This document shows positions 24,752 through 33,207 of a stretch of 64,000 nt of DNA, piece by piece. The stretch spans positions 124,001 to 188,000 of the forward strand of contig CAYTPV010000005.1 of NCBI GenBank assembly GCA_964440115.1. The letters are read 5' to 3'. The stretch comes from JAEWWD01 sp964440115 (lineage in GTDB: Bacteria > Bacillota > Clostridia > Christensenellales > CAG-138). Numbering within the stretch: position 1 is the first letter of the stretch; each line of letters begins with the position of its first letter. Made by a program: the position numbers and the translations under genes. The notes below the pieces were generated by a model. That model had not been told where the DNA came from. It was given only the letters and a program-made list of their open reading frames with translations, and ran no database searches.

Positions 24752-27304
24752 CTATTCTACTTTTTGCGGCACATTGCTGCCGTCCGGCAGCAGGTATAGT
24801 CCGTAATCATTCGTATCACGAAAATAAATGCCTTTGCTTTCTGAGATAATATTCATACAGCTGTTGTCACATAGCTGAACTGCGTTGCTTCCATCAGGAT
24901 CCATCCGCCAAAGCGTGCTATCCTTCGCATTGATAAAGTAAATCTTATCTGCATGCTTGGTAATGCCTGTTGCGCCGTCCGTCCATATGTTGGTGAAATT
25001 CTCATTTTCAACAGAAGACATATAGATACCGTCCATTGTAGCTACCAGGATTTTTCCATTGAGTATGACAATTGCGCCGGGCCATAGTGCATCGGAAATC
25101 AAGGTTGTTTCGTCTGAACCGTCTATTCTGATTTTGCACACATTTTGATCCGAGCAAAGAAAATAAACCCAGCCGTCCGCTACTCTGATACGTTTGCAGG
25201 AACCGTCTTTCAGCTTTGTATTCTGTGTTCCATCGGTTCGAACCTTATATAGCGAGCCGCCGTCATCAAGATCGCTGTAATAGATCCACCCATCGCTGTA
25301 AGTTAAAAATGCGCTCTCACAATCCGTTATCTGTTCGGTTGTGCCTCCCGTTTCGGGTTCTCTAAAAATTTTGAATTCGTCGGAAGTATCGATATAGTAC
25401 TTATACTCATCCACTGAATTCTTACTAATAAGACGTGAACCATTCAAATCGCATCCATATGGTCCATATACGAGATATCTTAAGATTTCCCTGTTAAAAA
25501 CAAATTCCTTTGATTCTTTTAATTGCCTGACAAAGGAATTGTAGATCTTATCGCAGAGATCATCGTTCATATTCACTGCAATCATACGATAAGGTGCGAG
25601 GGATGCTTCGGTGGTTGTTGAGAATCCCACCCCCTTGAGTATTTCCGCTAGATCCATTGCGCCGTCATCGAAGGCAATGAATGATGTACCGGAGGCGGCA
25701 GCCGCTTGCACCATTGCGTATATGGAGCTATAATCTGAAAAATTTGTTTCCAGCGCAACTCCATTCTCAGAACATGCCTGTGTCAGCATATCTGCCATAT
25801 ACTGGTAACTGGTGGAAGTATAAAAAACCAGCTTGGTTTCGGGCACAGCGGGTATCGGGGTGGCATCCTTGAGCGCTGACGTCGGAGACGCGGAATTTTC
25901 ATGCAATGCCGATTTTGATAGATTGCGGCGCGCGCGAGTGCCGATTTGCGTGATCGCTAAAATCAATACAAGGCAGGCAGCAAAAGCACTCAGCGCAATA
26001 TATACGCCTTTTAGCGATTTCTTTTTTACTGGAGGGATATTATGATTGGTCTGAAGCAGCGTGGGCTGCGGCGCGGTATATGCCGGTGACACAGGCGCAG
26101 GCGCCGCATAGCTTGACGCGGGCGTAGTCCATTGCGACTGCTGCTGAGGGTTGGGCGCCTGAGAAGTTTGAACATCGCTGAGCACTGCCTGTTGTGCAAT
26201 GGGCGGCTGCGGCGTACCGGAGGTTGCGGCAGCGATATTTTGAGATGTCCCGCCCGTAACGGCAGCTTGCGATGGCTGAGGCAATACCGGCTGCATTGTT
26301 GGCGCGGCAATTGTACCGGCTTCGTTCAGCTGGCCCTGCTCGATAACGGCAAGGAATTCTTCCGCGCTCTGGTACCTGTCTTCCGCCTTTACTTCAAGTC
26401 CTTTCAGTATGGCGTCTTCCAGATACGCGGGCAGCTTTACGCCGCGCGAGGAAGGGGCTACGAGCTCATCTTCTTCCATGCGCTCGAGCGCTTCGGGCGG
26501 CAAATATCCCGTAATCGCCGCATAAAAGCAGGCGGCGACCGAGTATACGTCCGTGTACGGCCCCTGCTTGCCCCTGCGCATATACTGTTCCTTGGGCGCG
26601 TACCCCGCTTTGAGTATCACGTCGAGGCTCTTGCTTTTGTCTCCCAAACTATAGCGGGCGGAGCCGAAATCCAAGAGCTTAATTTCGCCGTCCTTGGTGA
26701 TATAGATATTGTCCGGCGTGACGTCCCGGTGGATAAAGCCTTCCCTGTGCACCACACTGAGCGCGCGAAGCACGGGCACGAGCACGCGCAGCGCGTCGGA
26801 ATAATCGATATTCCCGCCCTGATTCTGGATATAGCTCTTGAAGCTGATCCCCTCGATATAATCCATTACAAAGTAGGACGTATTGTTTTCATTGAAGTAG
26901 CTTTTTACGCCCGCGATATTCTTGTTGCCCAGAAATTTCGCGAGCACCCGCGCCTCATCTAAGAAACGTTCCGCGCCGTATCCGAAGTTCTCTTGCTTTT
27001 CGCCGGAATATACCGTAATCAGCGTGGTCTCGGGCAGCCGAGTTGCCATGCCGTCGGGCATGTATTCTTTGATAGCGACTTTAATCTTGAGCTGGTAATC
27101 GAACGCAAGATAGGTGATGCCAAAGCCGCCCTGACCCAGCACCCGGCCTACGATATACTGGCCGTTGAGTATGCTCCCGGCGCGAAGCGCCATGGGATAT
27201 TTCGCTGCATGCTCCGCGTGGTCGTACCCGCAGTAAGGGCAGGGGCCTTCCGGAATCTGCTTTTCTTTAAAGCAGTTGTAGCAAAGGTGTTGTGGTACCG
27301 GCAT
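24752..27304 (-). CDS. Membrane Ser/Thr protein kinase with extracellular DUF5050-type propeller (kinase 1)
   Basis: An 850-aa Hanks-type kinase. The N-terminus has a zinc-ribbon-like pair of Cys motifs (CYNCFKEK, CPYCGYDH). The kinase domain (about 40-320) has GQGGFGITY, VAIKEYMP, the catalytic HRDVTPDN and the DFG in KLLDFGSAR. A Gln/Pro/Thr-rich linker leads to one membrane helix near residue 440. Outside follow a region like a periplasmic binding domain and then repeats of the form GWIYYSDLDDGGSLYKVRTD, a DUF5050-like beta-propeller. It is the last gene of the phospho-signalling operon. Kinase-domain DNA is almost identical to that of kinase 3. Confidence 0.9.
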   Translation of the reverse strand: MPVPQHLCYNCFKEKQIPEGPCPYCGYDHAEHAAKYPMALRAGSILNGQYIVGRVLGQGGFGITYLAFDYQLKIKVAIKEYMPDGMATRLPETTLITVYSGEKQENFGYGAERFLDEARVLAKFLGNKNIAGVKSYFNENNTSYFVMDYIEGISFKSYIQNQGGNIDYSDALRVLVPVLRALSVVHREGFIHRDVTPDNIYITKDGEIKLLDFGSARYSLGDKSKSLDVILKAGYAPKEQYMRRGKQGPYTDVYSVAACFYAAITGYLPPEALERMEEDELVAPSSRGVKLPAYLEDAILKGLEVKAEDRYQSAEEFLAVIEQGQLNEAGTIAAPTMQPVLPQPSQAAVTGGTSQNIAAATSGTPQPPIAQQAVLSDVQTSQAPNPQQQSQWTTPASSYAAPAPVSPAYTAPQPTLLQTNHNIPPVKKKSLKGVYIALSAFAACLVLILAITQIGTRARRNLSKSALHENSASPTSALKDATPIPAVPETKLVFYTSTSYQYMADMLTQACSENGVALETNFSDYSSIYAMVQAAAASGTSFIAFDDGAMDLAEILKGVGFSTTTEASLAPYRMIAVNMNDDLCDKIYNSFVRQLKESKEFVFNREILRYLVYGPYGCDLNGSRLISKNSVDEYKYYIDTSDEFKIFREPETGGTTEQITDCESAFLTYSDGWIYYSDLDDGGSLYKVRTDGTQNTKLKDGSCKRIRVADGWVYFLCSDQNVCKIRIDGSDETTLISDALWPGAIVILNGKILVATMDGIYMSSVENENFTNIWTDGATGITKHADKIYFINAKDSTLWRMDPDGSNAVQLCDNSCMNIISESKGIYFRDTNDYGLYLLPDGSNVPQKVE

Positions 27305-27316
27305 GCAACCCTCCGA

Positions 27317-28093
27317 TCAAAGGCTCACGCGGAAGGTATTTGCGCGGGACGCGAGATAAAATTCGTCGCCCGGCCTGAGTGCGACAGGCTGCCCCTGCAG
27401 CACCTTTGCGCCTGTGGCCAGGAATGTGCCGTAGGAGGAGCCAAGGTCGTAAAGGACAAACATCTGCGTTTGCGGGTTATACATGATCCTGCAATGGTTT
27501 CTGCTGATTCCCTGTGCGTTGTCGGGGAAAGCGAACTCACAGGAAGCGCTGTCGCGGCCCATCAGTATGCCCTGCTGTGAAATCTGGAACGACTTTCCCG
27601 CGAATTGACCTGCTACGCCGATAATCTGAGGATTTACGCCCATGGGAACACCCCTTTGAACCGGTGTGGGGTTGGGGGTCTGCATTTGCTGTGCGATAGG
27701 CATCTGCTGCTGCGCAACAGGAATTTCCTTTGCGACAAAAGTTTTGGCCAGTTTGTCGTGCAGCGCTCTGTTCTCATCGTCAAACAGCGCCAGAAGGTAC
27801 CCGATGCCTAAAATGATTCCGGAAAGAATACGGCACAGAGAACGGAGAAATCCCTGGCTGGATGAAAGCTTGTTTCCGTTTTCATCCAGAACGATGATGC
27901 CGCAGATCTTCTTGCCCAGCGTTGCGCTCATGGAGCTTCCTTCGCATATCCCATAGTACAGGAAGGTGCCGAATACCACAAAAATGGCGTACAGATTAAA
28001 ACTGATGAAGGCGAGGAACGAGGCAATGATGTTGATGAACAGTCCGTCAAGCAATAACGCTCCTATTCGGGCGCCCATGGAAGCTTTTTGCAT
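27317..28093 (-). CDS. RDD membrane protein with C-terminal FHA domain
   Basis: A 258-aa protein. Residues about 5-120 form an RDD domain with membrane helices (ASMGARIGALLLDGLFINII and LCRILSGIILGIGYLLALFD). A Gln/Pro linker follows, then an FHA domain with the phosphothreonine-binding pattern ILMGRDSASCEF, GISRNHCRI and LGSSYGTFLATG. The start at 28,093 follows GGAGGGTATT. FHA domains bind phospho-Thr, so this is a membrane-tied reader of marks made by the kinases next to it. Confidence 0.88.
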   Translation of the reverse strand: MQKASMGARIGALLLDGLFINIIASFLAFISFNLYAIFVVFGTFLYYGICEGSSMSATLGKKICGIIVLDENGNKLSSSQGFLRSLCRILSGIILGIGYLLALFDDENRALHDKLAKTFVAKEIPVAQQQMPIAQQMQTPNPTPVQRGVPMGVNPQIIGVAGQFAGKSFQISQQGILMGRDSASCEFAFPDNAQGISRNHCRIMYNPQTQMFVLYDLGSSYGTFLATGAKVLQGQPVALRPGDEFYLASRANTFRVSL

Positions 28094-28111
28094 AATACCC
28101 TCCAACAAATA

Positions 28112-29563
28112 TCAGAATTTCAATACAAATCTCACAGTACCTATGGAAATGACATCGCCGCTTCTGAGCCGGTTGGGCGCATGCAGACGCATATCGCTGA
28201 TGGCGGTGCCATTTTGAGACTCTAAATCCTCGATATAGATGACATTTTCCCGTACAAAAATGCGGGAGTTCTTCTTGGATACATCCCTGTCGTTGAAAAG
28301 AATATCGCAGTCAGTATCGCGGCCGATCAGCAGCTCGTTTTTCAAAAAAAACTCGCGGCTTCTTTTTGCGGGATGACCGTTGAGCACCTCAAGCCGCATA
28401 TAGATTCCGTCTTTCGAGGTCCCTTTCGTCGCAGGCTTCTTCTTTTTTACAACAACAAGCAATCCGGCTGCGAGAAGCAAAACACCGCCGCCGATGAGAT
28501 ACGGCGTGTAGCCGGCAAATAGGCTAGCCCCCCCCCCCTTGCCGGTATCATCCGCAGGTTTCTGCGGGGCGGGTGAGCTTTCAATATCCGTTCCCTGTGG
28601 GGTATTCTCAGGCGGGAGGGATGATTGCGGATCGATTTGCTGCTCAATTGCTATGTTCTTTTCCGCTTTTCCAACAATTTCGTTTTCGGCGCTGAAAAAC
28701 AAAGTGACGGGGTAGCTGCTTTTGGCAGATACAAATGAGGACACATCAAACTGCACCTGGTACAGCGAACGGAAATAGTCGGTGATTTGCGCGGCAATGG
28801 TTATTTCTGTTTTTCCGTCGTACCCAAGCACGTTGTGTACTCCGGCTGAGGTTCTTGCGAACACACCCAGATTTTTGAGCGCCTGTTCGGATTCTTCCTT
28901 TGTCACTTCCAATGTGTTTGGGAAGCCGACCGTGCAGATTGTGACAGAGGAGCCGCCGATCTTGCTGTTGATTTCGTCAAAGGTAACACCCTTTTTGTCC
29001 ACCTCAACGCCATCCGAAAATACGACGATCACAGATATTTCACCGTCCGAACGGCCCAAACGCTCATAAAAATCGATGGCGGACGATATCCCCTCGTACA
29101 GTCCGGTCTGCCCTGCGTCAAATTTTATTTCAGAAAGTGCGCTGACGATGCTTTTTTGATCCGAAGTAAACTGCTCTTGCGCATCGAACCCTTTGCCGAA
29201 GGTGGCAAGAAGGAATTGGGATTGTTCGCCGGCATCATCCATGATCTCCCGAACCATTTGGGAAATCTGCGTTTTGAATGCAGGCATGGAGGTGGAATTA
29301 TCCACCAGAAACAGATAATGAACCGGCGGCATATGGTCCTTTACGGCGCTCACAAGCTGCGCGTCATTTCCGTTTTCATTGCCGATGCGTATTTTAGCGG
29401 TAAGCGGCACGCCCTCCCAGCCGTCAATCGTCAGGTAAGCATACAGTTTGCCGTCGTGGCTGAATGCCTGTACGATATTTGCGTCTACGGTGGTTTGCGC
29501 AAGAGCGCCTAGTGGGAATGCAAGGCAAAGCGCAGCCGCCAGCAGAATGATCAGTTTTTTCAC
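28112..29563 (-). CDS. VWA domain membrane protein with cytoplasmic FHA domain
   Basis: A 483-aa protein starting with GTG. It has a signal peptide (LIILLAAALCLAFPLGALAQ) and an extracellular von Willebrand A domain with a MIDAS-like LFLVDNSTSMP and VVFSDGVEVD. A Pro/Ser linker is followed by a membrane helix near residue 355 (YLIGGGVLLLAAGLLVVV) and a C-terminal FHA domain (LLIGRDTDCDILF, DVSKKNSRIF, LESQNGTAISD). It could link an outside metal- or ligand-dependent contact to phospho-dependent binding inside. A run of nine C lies at 28,531-28,539 in the linker. Confidence 0.9.
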   Translation of the reverse strand: MKKLIILLAAALCLAFPLGALAQTTVDANIVQAFSHDGKLYAYLTIDGWEGVPLTAKIRIGNENGNDAQLVSAVKDHMPPVHYLFLVDNSTSMPAFKTQISQMVREIMDDAGEQSQFLLATFGKGFDAQEQFTSDQKSIVSALSEIKFDAGQTGLYEGISSAIDFYERLGRSDGEISVIVVFSDGVEVDKKGVTFDEINSKIGGSSVTICTVGFPNTLEVTKEESEQALKNLGVFARTSAGVHNVLGYDGKTEITIAAQITDYFRSLYQVQFDVSSFVSAKSSYPVTLFFSAENEIVGKAEKNIAIEQQIDPQSSLPPENTPQGTDIESSPAPQKPADDTGKGGGASLFAGYTPYLIGGGVLLLAAGLLVVVKKKKPATKGTSKDGIYMRLEVLNGHPAKRSREFFLKNELLIGRDTDCDILFNDRDVSKKNSRIFVRENVIYIEDLESQNGTAISDMRLHAPNRLRSGDVISIGTVRFVLKF

Positions 29564-29578
29564 TGTCCCCCAGCCTTT

Positions 29579-30304
29579 CTACTGTACGAGTACAGCTATA
29601 AGCGAATAATTATCGTAGGATGGCCGAGTCCTTCTGATATGCCGCAGCAGCATAAGGTCGACCCACTCGCGCGGCGTTTCGGATTTGTGGAGGTCTATGA
29701 GCATTTCCTCGTCAAAAACATATTCCCAAAACCCATCCGAGCACAGCAGAAAGGCATCCCCCGGCGCAATTGTCTGCGGCGTTTCCGGCATTTCGGGCGA
29801 GCACTTGCCCTCGTTGCCCAGAACACTGAGCAAACTGGATCGATCCTCGTCGTTTCGAATATCCTGATAGGATATTTCGCCGCCAAGATATTTCTTGTAT
29901 GTCACGGATTGATCCTTTGTGGCAGAGGCAATCTCCCCGTTTGCAAAATGGTACAGGCGGGAATCGCCAATATGTCCCCATATTGCCTGATCGCCTGCAA
30001 TTTGCAAAGCCACTGCGGTTGTTTTCATGCTCTTGCAGTCGGGTGACTTCTGGCCCTCAAGCACCGCCTTGTTTGCAGACAGGAATGCTTCGCGAAGGCC
30101 TGCGGGGTCCGGCTTCTCGCATTTCTGGAGAACTTCGGTTATTGTTTCAACCGCCGTTTGGGATGCGATTTCTCCTTTTTTATGCCCGCCCAGGCCGTCC
30201 GCCAGCACAAAAATTCCGTGCGCATCCATACATTCCGCATGGATGTAATCTTCGTTTTTATCCCTGCCGCCCTTATTTGAGTATGTATGAACGCGTAAAG
30301 TCAT
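29579..30304 (-). CDS. PP2C-type Ser/Thr protein phosphatase (phosphatase 1)
   Basis: A 241-aa PPM/PP2C phosphatase. The metal-binding motifs are present: RDKNEDYIH, VLADGLGGHKKGEIAS, GHIGDSRLY, LLCSDGFWEYV and the final DNYSLIAVLV. No membrane segment, so it is cytosolic. The start at 30,304 is chosen because the domain begins there (MTLRVHTYSNKGG) and the upstream extension overlaps the protease gene. It should remove phosphates placed by the kinases of the operon. Confidence 0.9.
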   Translation of the reverse strand: MTLRVHTYSNKGGRDKNEDYIHAECMDAHGIFVLADGLGGHKKGEIASQTAVETITEVLQKCEKPDPAGLREAFLSANKAVLEGQKSPDCKSMKTTAVALQIAGDQAIWGHIGDSRLYHFANGEIASATKDQSVTYKKYLGGEISYQDIRNDEDRSSLLSVLGNEGKCSPEMPETPQTIAPGDAFLLCSDGFWEYVFDEEMLIDLHKSETPREWVDLMLLRHIRRTRPSYDNYSLIAVLVQ

Positions 30305-30308
30305 TGCT

Positions 30309-31571
30309 TCACCCCAAATCCACGTAGAGCGTGTTATCCTGCTCGCCCAGGTAGAAGGAGTCGCGCTGCCGCAGTGTGTAGGGGACATTGGGCGTAAGCT
30401 TCTGTCCGTTAGACAGGAATGTGCCATATGACGAATTCAAATCGGTCAGAATAAACGCGCTGTCCCGTTCGCTGTAATAGATCTGACAGTGTTTGGAACT
30501 GACGCCGGGGGTACCTTCCTTGAACACGATGCGGCATGCCGATACGTCCCGGCCGATCGTCACAGGCTGGCCGTTCAGGCGGACGCTCATACCGCCGTGC
30601 TGTGCCGCCATGGAACGGACAAAGGGCGAAAGCTGGGGCATCGGCGCGGCGCTTGCGTTGGGCTGAAATGCGGGGGCTGCGCCGGCTTGTGCGCCTGCCG
30701 CCACTAAAACCGCTTTCTTTTTATTCTTGGAGGTGACGGCGATGATCGCAACGGTCAAAATGACAACAGCCGCCGCTGCCGCCGCAATGTAGATATACAG
30801 CGCATTGTTATTCGCCGGATACATTTCGTAAGAGATGTTGTTGTTTTTCAGCAGGGGAAGCACCTCGCTGATGCTCACCGCATAAAACAGGTTTGCATCG
30901 AGCTTGGACCCAAGCGTGTTTATTCCGATGACAGCTCCGTTTTTATCGACGAGCGGTCCGCCGGAATTCCCGCCGCTGATGCTGGCGTCCGTTTGAATAA
31001 GCTGCCTGCCCGTACCCGACTCGGTGCTAAAACGGCTGATATTTCCGCCGGTGACGGTAGCGTCGTTTGAGCTGAAGGAATCGACGGAATTGATGGTTGC
31101 CTCAGCAGAAAGGGGGTAGCCAACGGCATATACCTCGGCGCCTACCATGGAATTATCGGGTTCTCTCAGTTGGAGGGGCTTGCGCATGCTTGTAGGCTCC
31201 TGCAGCTTGAGCAGCGCAATATCTTTTTCGTCATCGTAATCGACGATGTACGCCTCTTCAGATGTCTGCTTATCGAAGAGCACCTGCAGCGTACCCTGTC
31301 CGCGCCCGCCGCCGCTGATAATGAAATCACGTACGACATGGCAGTTCGTAATCAAATATTGCGGGTTTTCATTTGATTTGCCCACAAAAAAACCGGTGCC
31401 CCATCCGTATTCCAATTCTCCGGCGCTGTTTGGCACACCTGTAGCGACCAGCACCACGCTGTCGAGCACCGCCTGATCAAACGCGAGAGCAAACACGGGG
31501 GTGAGCAGGCAAACGGCGATCAAAAGCAGGCTTAGCATGTGTCGGAATGCTCTTTTTTCCAGTCTCATCAT
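30309..31571 (-). CDS. Membrane trypsin-like serine protease with FHA domain
   Basis: A 420-aa protein. A signal sequence is followed by an extracellular trypsin/HtrA-like domain with the catalytic triad: His in LITNCHVVRD, Asp in DDEKDIALLKL, Ser in ISGGNSGGPLVD. A membrane helix lies near residue 262 (YIYIAAAAAAVVILTVAIIA), then an Ala-rich linker and a C-terminal FHA domain (VTIGRDVSACRIVF, GVSSKHCQIYY, LNSSYGTFLSNG). The start at 31,571 follows AAGGAGA. The joining of an outside protease to an inside phospho-Thr reader is unusual. It lies between the two phosphatases. Confidence 0.9.
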   Translation of the reverse strand: MMRLEKRAFRHMLSLLLIAVCLLTPVFALAFDQAVLDSVVLVATGVPNSAGELEYGWGTGFFVGKSNENPQYLITNCHVVRDFIISGGGRGQGTLQVLFDKQTSEEAYIVDYDDEKDIALLKLQEPTSMRKPLQLREPDNSMVGAEVYAVGYPLSAEATINSVDSFSSNDATVTGGNISRFSTESGTGRQLIQTDASISGGNSGGPLVDKNGAVIGINTLGSKLDANLFYAVSISEVLPLLKNNNISYEMYPANNNALYIYIAAAAAAVVILTVAIIAVTSKNKKKAVLVAAGAQAGAAPAFQPNASAAPMPQLSPFVRSMAAQHGGMSVRLNGQPVTIGRDVSACRIVFKEGTPGVSSKHCQIYYSERDSAFILTDLNSSYGTFLSNGQKLTPNVPYTLRQRDSFYLGEQDNTLYVDLG

Positions 31572-31594
31572 AGCGCGTATTCTCCTTGCAATAT

Positions 31595-32437
31595 TTATAT
31601 CTGACATTGGATAATCAATCCGGTGTAGTTATCCTGTTTGCGGCGGCCTTTTTGGAGTATGCCGTCGTTGAGCCGCGCACACGCTTCGGGCGGGGCGAGG
31701 GAGAGCGCGTTTAGAATTTCATCCTCGCAAAGCGTGCCGCTGATACCGTCCGAACAAAACAGCAGCGTATCTCCTGTTTTGAGCCGGAACGGCTTTTTGT
31801 TGAAATCAACTTCCGTCAGGCTGTCCATGCCTAAAAAAGCACTGAGTCTTACGCCGTCTTCATTCTCTTCCACGCATGCTTTGTCAATGGTTTCTTTGTA
31901 CAGCTCTTCGAGATACAGCTCGTTGGAGTAGGTATGCTCTTTGTTGAGCTGAAACAGCCCGTTGCCGCGCTTGAGGTAAATCGCGCTGTCGCCTACGCTT
32001 GCCCAGTAGAGGTACTCGTCATAGAAGAGACCTACTACGGCAGTAGTGCCGCCCTGGCCGCAGAAACGTTCATACAGGCGGTCATTGGCAGTATAAATGC
32101 CGTCGCGCAGCTGCTTGGGTATGTTGCCGCCGCGGTCAAGGGAATGGTATAGATGGATGCATTCCGTAACCGCAGCCTCGCTGACCAGCCGTCCATCCTG
32201 CATGCCGCCCATTCCGTCTGCCACGATGGCAAACAAACCATATTGGAGGATTTGCGTGACATCCATGGCGTTGAGTATCGCGAAAGAATCCTCCTGCCGT
32301 TCACGCGCGCCAATCATCTGAAGATTTGCCGCATGATAGGAAAGGCGGTGCGCCCCCCTGACGGATTCTCTCGTTTTCGTATGCTCCGTCACACGCACTC
32401 CCTGTTTTTTGGGGCGGAGCTTATCAAACAGCGCCAT
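31595..32437 (-). CDS. PP2C-type Ser/Thr protein phosphatase (phosphatase 2)
   Basis: A 280-aa PP2C phosphatase, clearly different from phosphatase 1. Motifs: RERQEDSFAIL, IVADGMGGMQDG, SVGDSAIYLKRG, LLFCSDGISGTL and QDNYTGLIIQ. The N-terminal 45 residues are a basic extension. The start at 32,437 (MALFDKLRPKKQG) is preferred to 32,482 because the longer frame overlaps the FHA gene more and reads unlike a protein. It overlaps the end of the FHA gene by 14 bp, so translation is coupled. Confidence 0.88.
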   Translation of the reverse strand: MALFDKLRPKKQGVRVTEHTKTRESVRGAHRLSYHAANLQMIGARERQEDSFAILNAMDVTQILQYGLFAIVADGMGGMQDGRLVSEAAVTECIHLYHSLDRGGNIPKQLRDGIYTANDRLYERFCGQGGTTAVVGLFYDEYLYWASVGDSAIYLKRGNGLFQLNKEHTYSNELYLEELYKETIDKACVEENEDGVRLSAFLGMDSLTEVDFNKKPFRLKTGDTLLFCSDGISGTLCEDEILNALSLAPPEACARLNDGILQKGRRKQDNYTGLIIQCQI

Positions 32438-33131
32438 CGGCTTCACCGCGGGTGATGGGGGCATTCCAGTCAAAACGGTCACAGCATAGGGGAATAAACA
32501 ACAGCTTGGTTTCCCCGAAATCGATCACGTCATATGCGTTTAAGGGAGTAGCCGCGTATACTTCTTCACCGTTCAGATAGAAAATGTTTTTGCTCTCTGC
32601 GGGTATCAGCATGAACCTGTTGTTTTTCTCGCTGTATCCCAGCCGCGCATGGTTTTCATTGGAGATTGTCTTGTCATCCTTGATGCAGACATCCATTTTT
32701 TCGCTTCTGCCTATGGTATTGATCTGGCCTTTGAGCCTGTAGTCCTTTCCCTTTTGCTTGCCGGAAACGCACACAAGCCAGCCAACCACCGGGTCAAGAC
32801 CCAGCTTCTCGCGCATCATGCCGATCGTCTTGTTATCTTCGTCCACACGCTTTTGCTGCGCAGCCGCGTAGCCCTTAGGTGGAAGCGTTTTTCCATCCGC
32901 AACGACCGATTGCCCGCCGTATGCGTTATTGACCGGCAGGGTTCTTGCCGGGTCGTCCATCGGCGCGCCAAACCCGCCCTGCGTGCCTGCAATCGGCATG
33001 GTTTTTCCATCGGCGCCAACGGGAACGCCGCCGCCGAAATTGACGGCCTGCTGCCCGCTGTTGCAGTATGGGCAGGATGAGTAGATGTTGGGATCGTACA
33101 GATGGCCTCTTCCGCATTCGATTGCAGGCAT
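32424..33131 (-). CDS. Soluble FHA protein with N-terminal zinc ribbon
   Basis: A 235-aa cytosolic protein. The N-terminus (CGRGHLYDPNIYSSCPYCNS) is a zinc-ribbon-like pair of Cys motifs similar in style to those of the three kinases. A Gly-rich stretch contains three repeats like GKTMP and ARTLP and DNKTIG that offer Thr residues for phosphorylation. The C-terminal FHA domain has NTIGRSEKMDVCI, TISNENHARLGY and KNIFYLNGEEV. Thr-rich tail plus FHA is the arrangement of GarA/Fha adaptors. A likely kinase substrate and hub of the pathway. Confidence 0.87.
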   Translation of the reverse strand: MPAIECGRGHLYDPNIYSSCPYCNSGQQAVNFGGGVPVGADGKTMPIAGTQGGFGAPMDDPARTLPVNNAYGGQSVVADGKTLPPKGYAAAQQKRVDEDNKTIGMMREKLGLDPVVGWLVCVSGKQKGKDYRLKGQINTIGRSEKMDVCIKDDKTISNENHARLGYSEKNNRFMLIPAESKNIFYLNGEEVYAATPLNAYDVIDFGETKLLFIPLCCDRFDWNAPITRGEADGAV

Positions 33132-33207
33132 AAAACGTTACCCCCTTATTTTTTGCTGTCATGAACTGTACTTTGAGAGATACTATCCTTGGACTAAAAT
33201 TTTCGCA

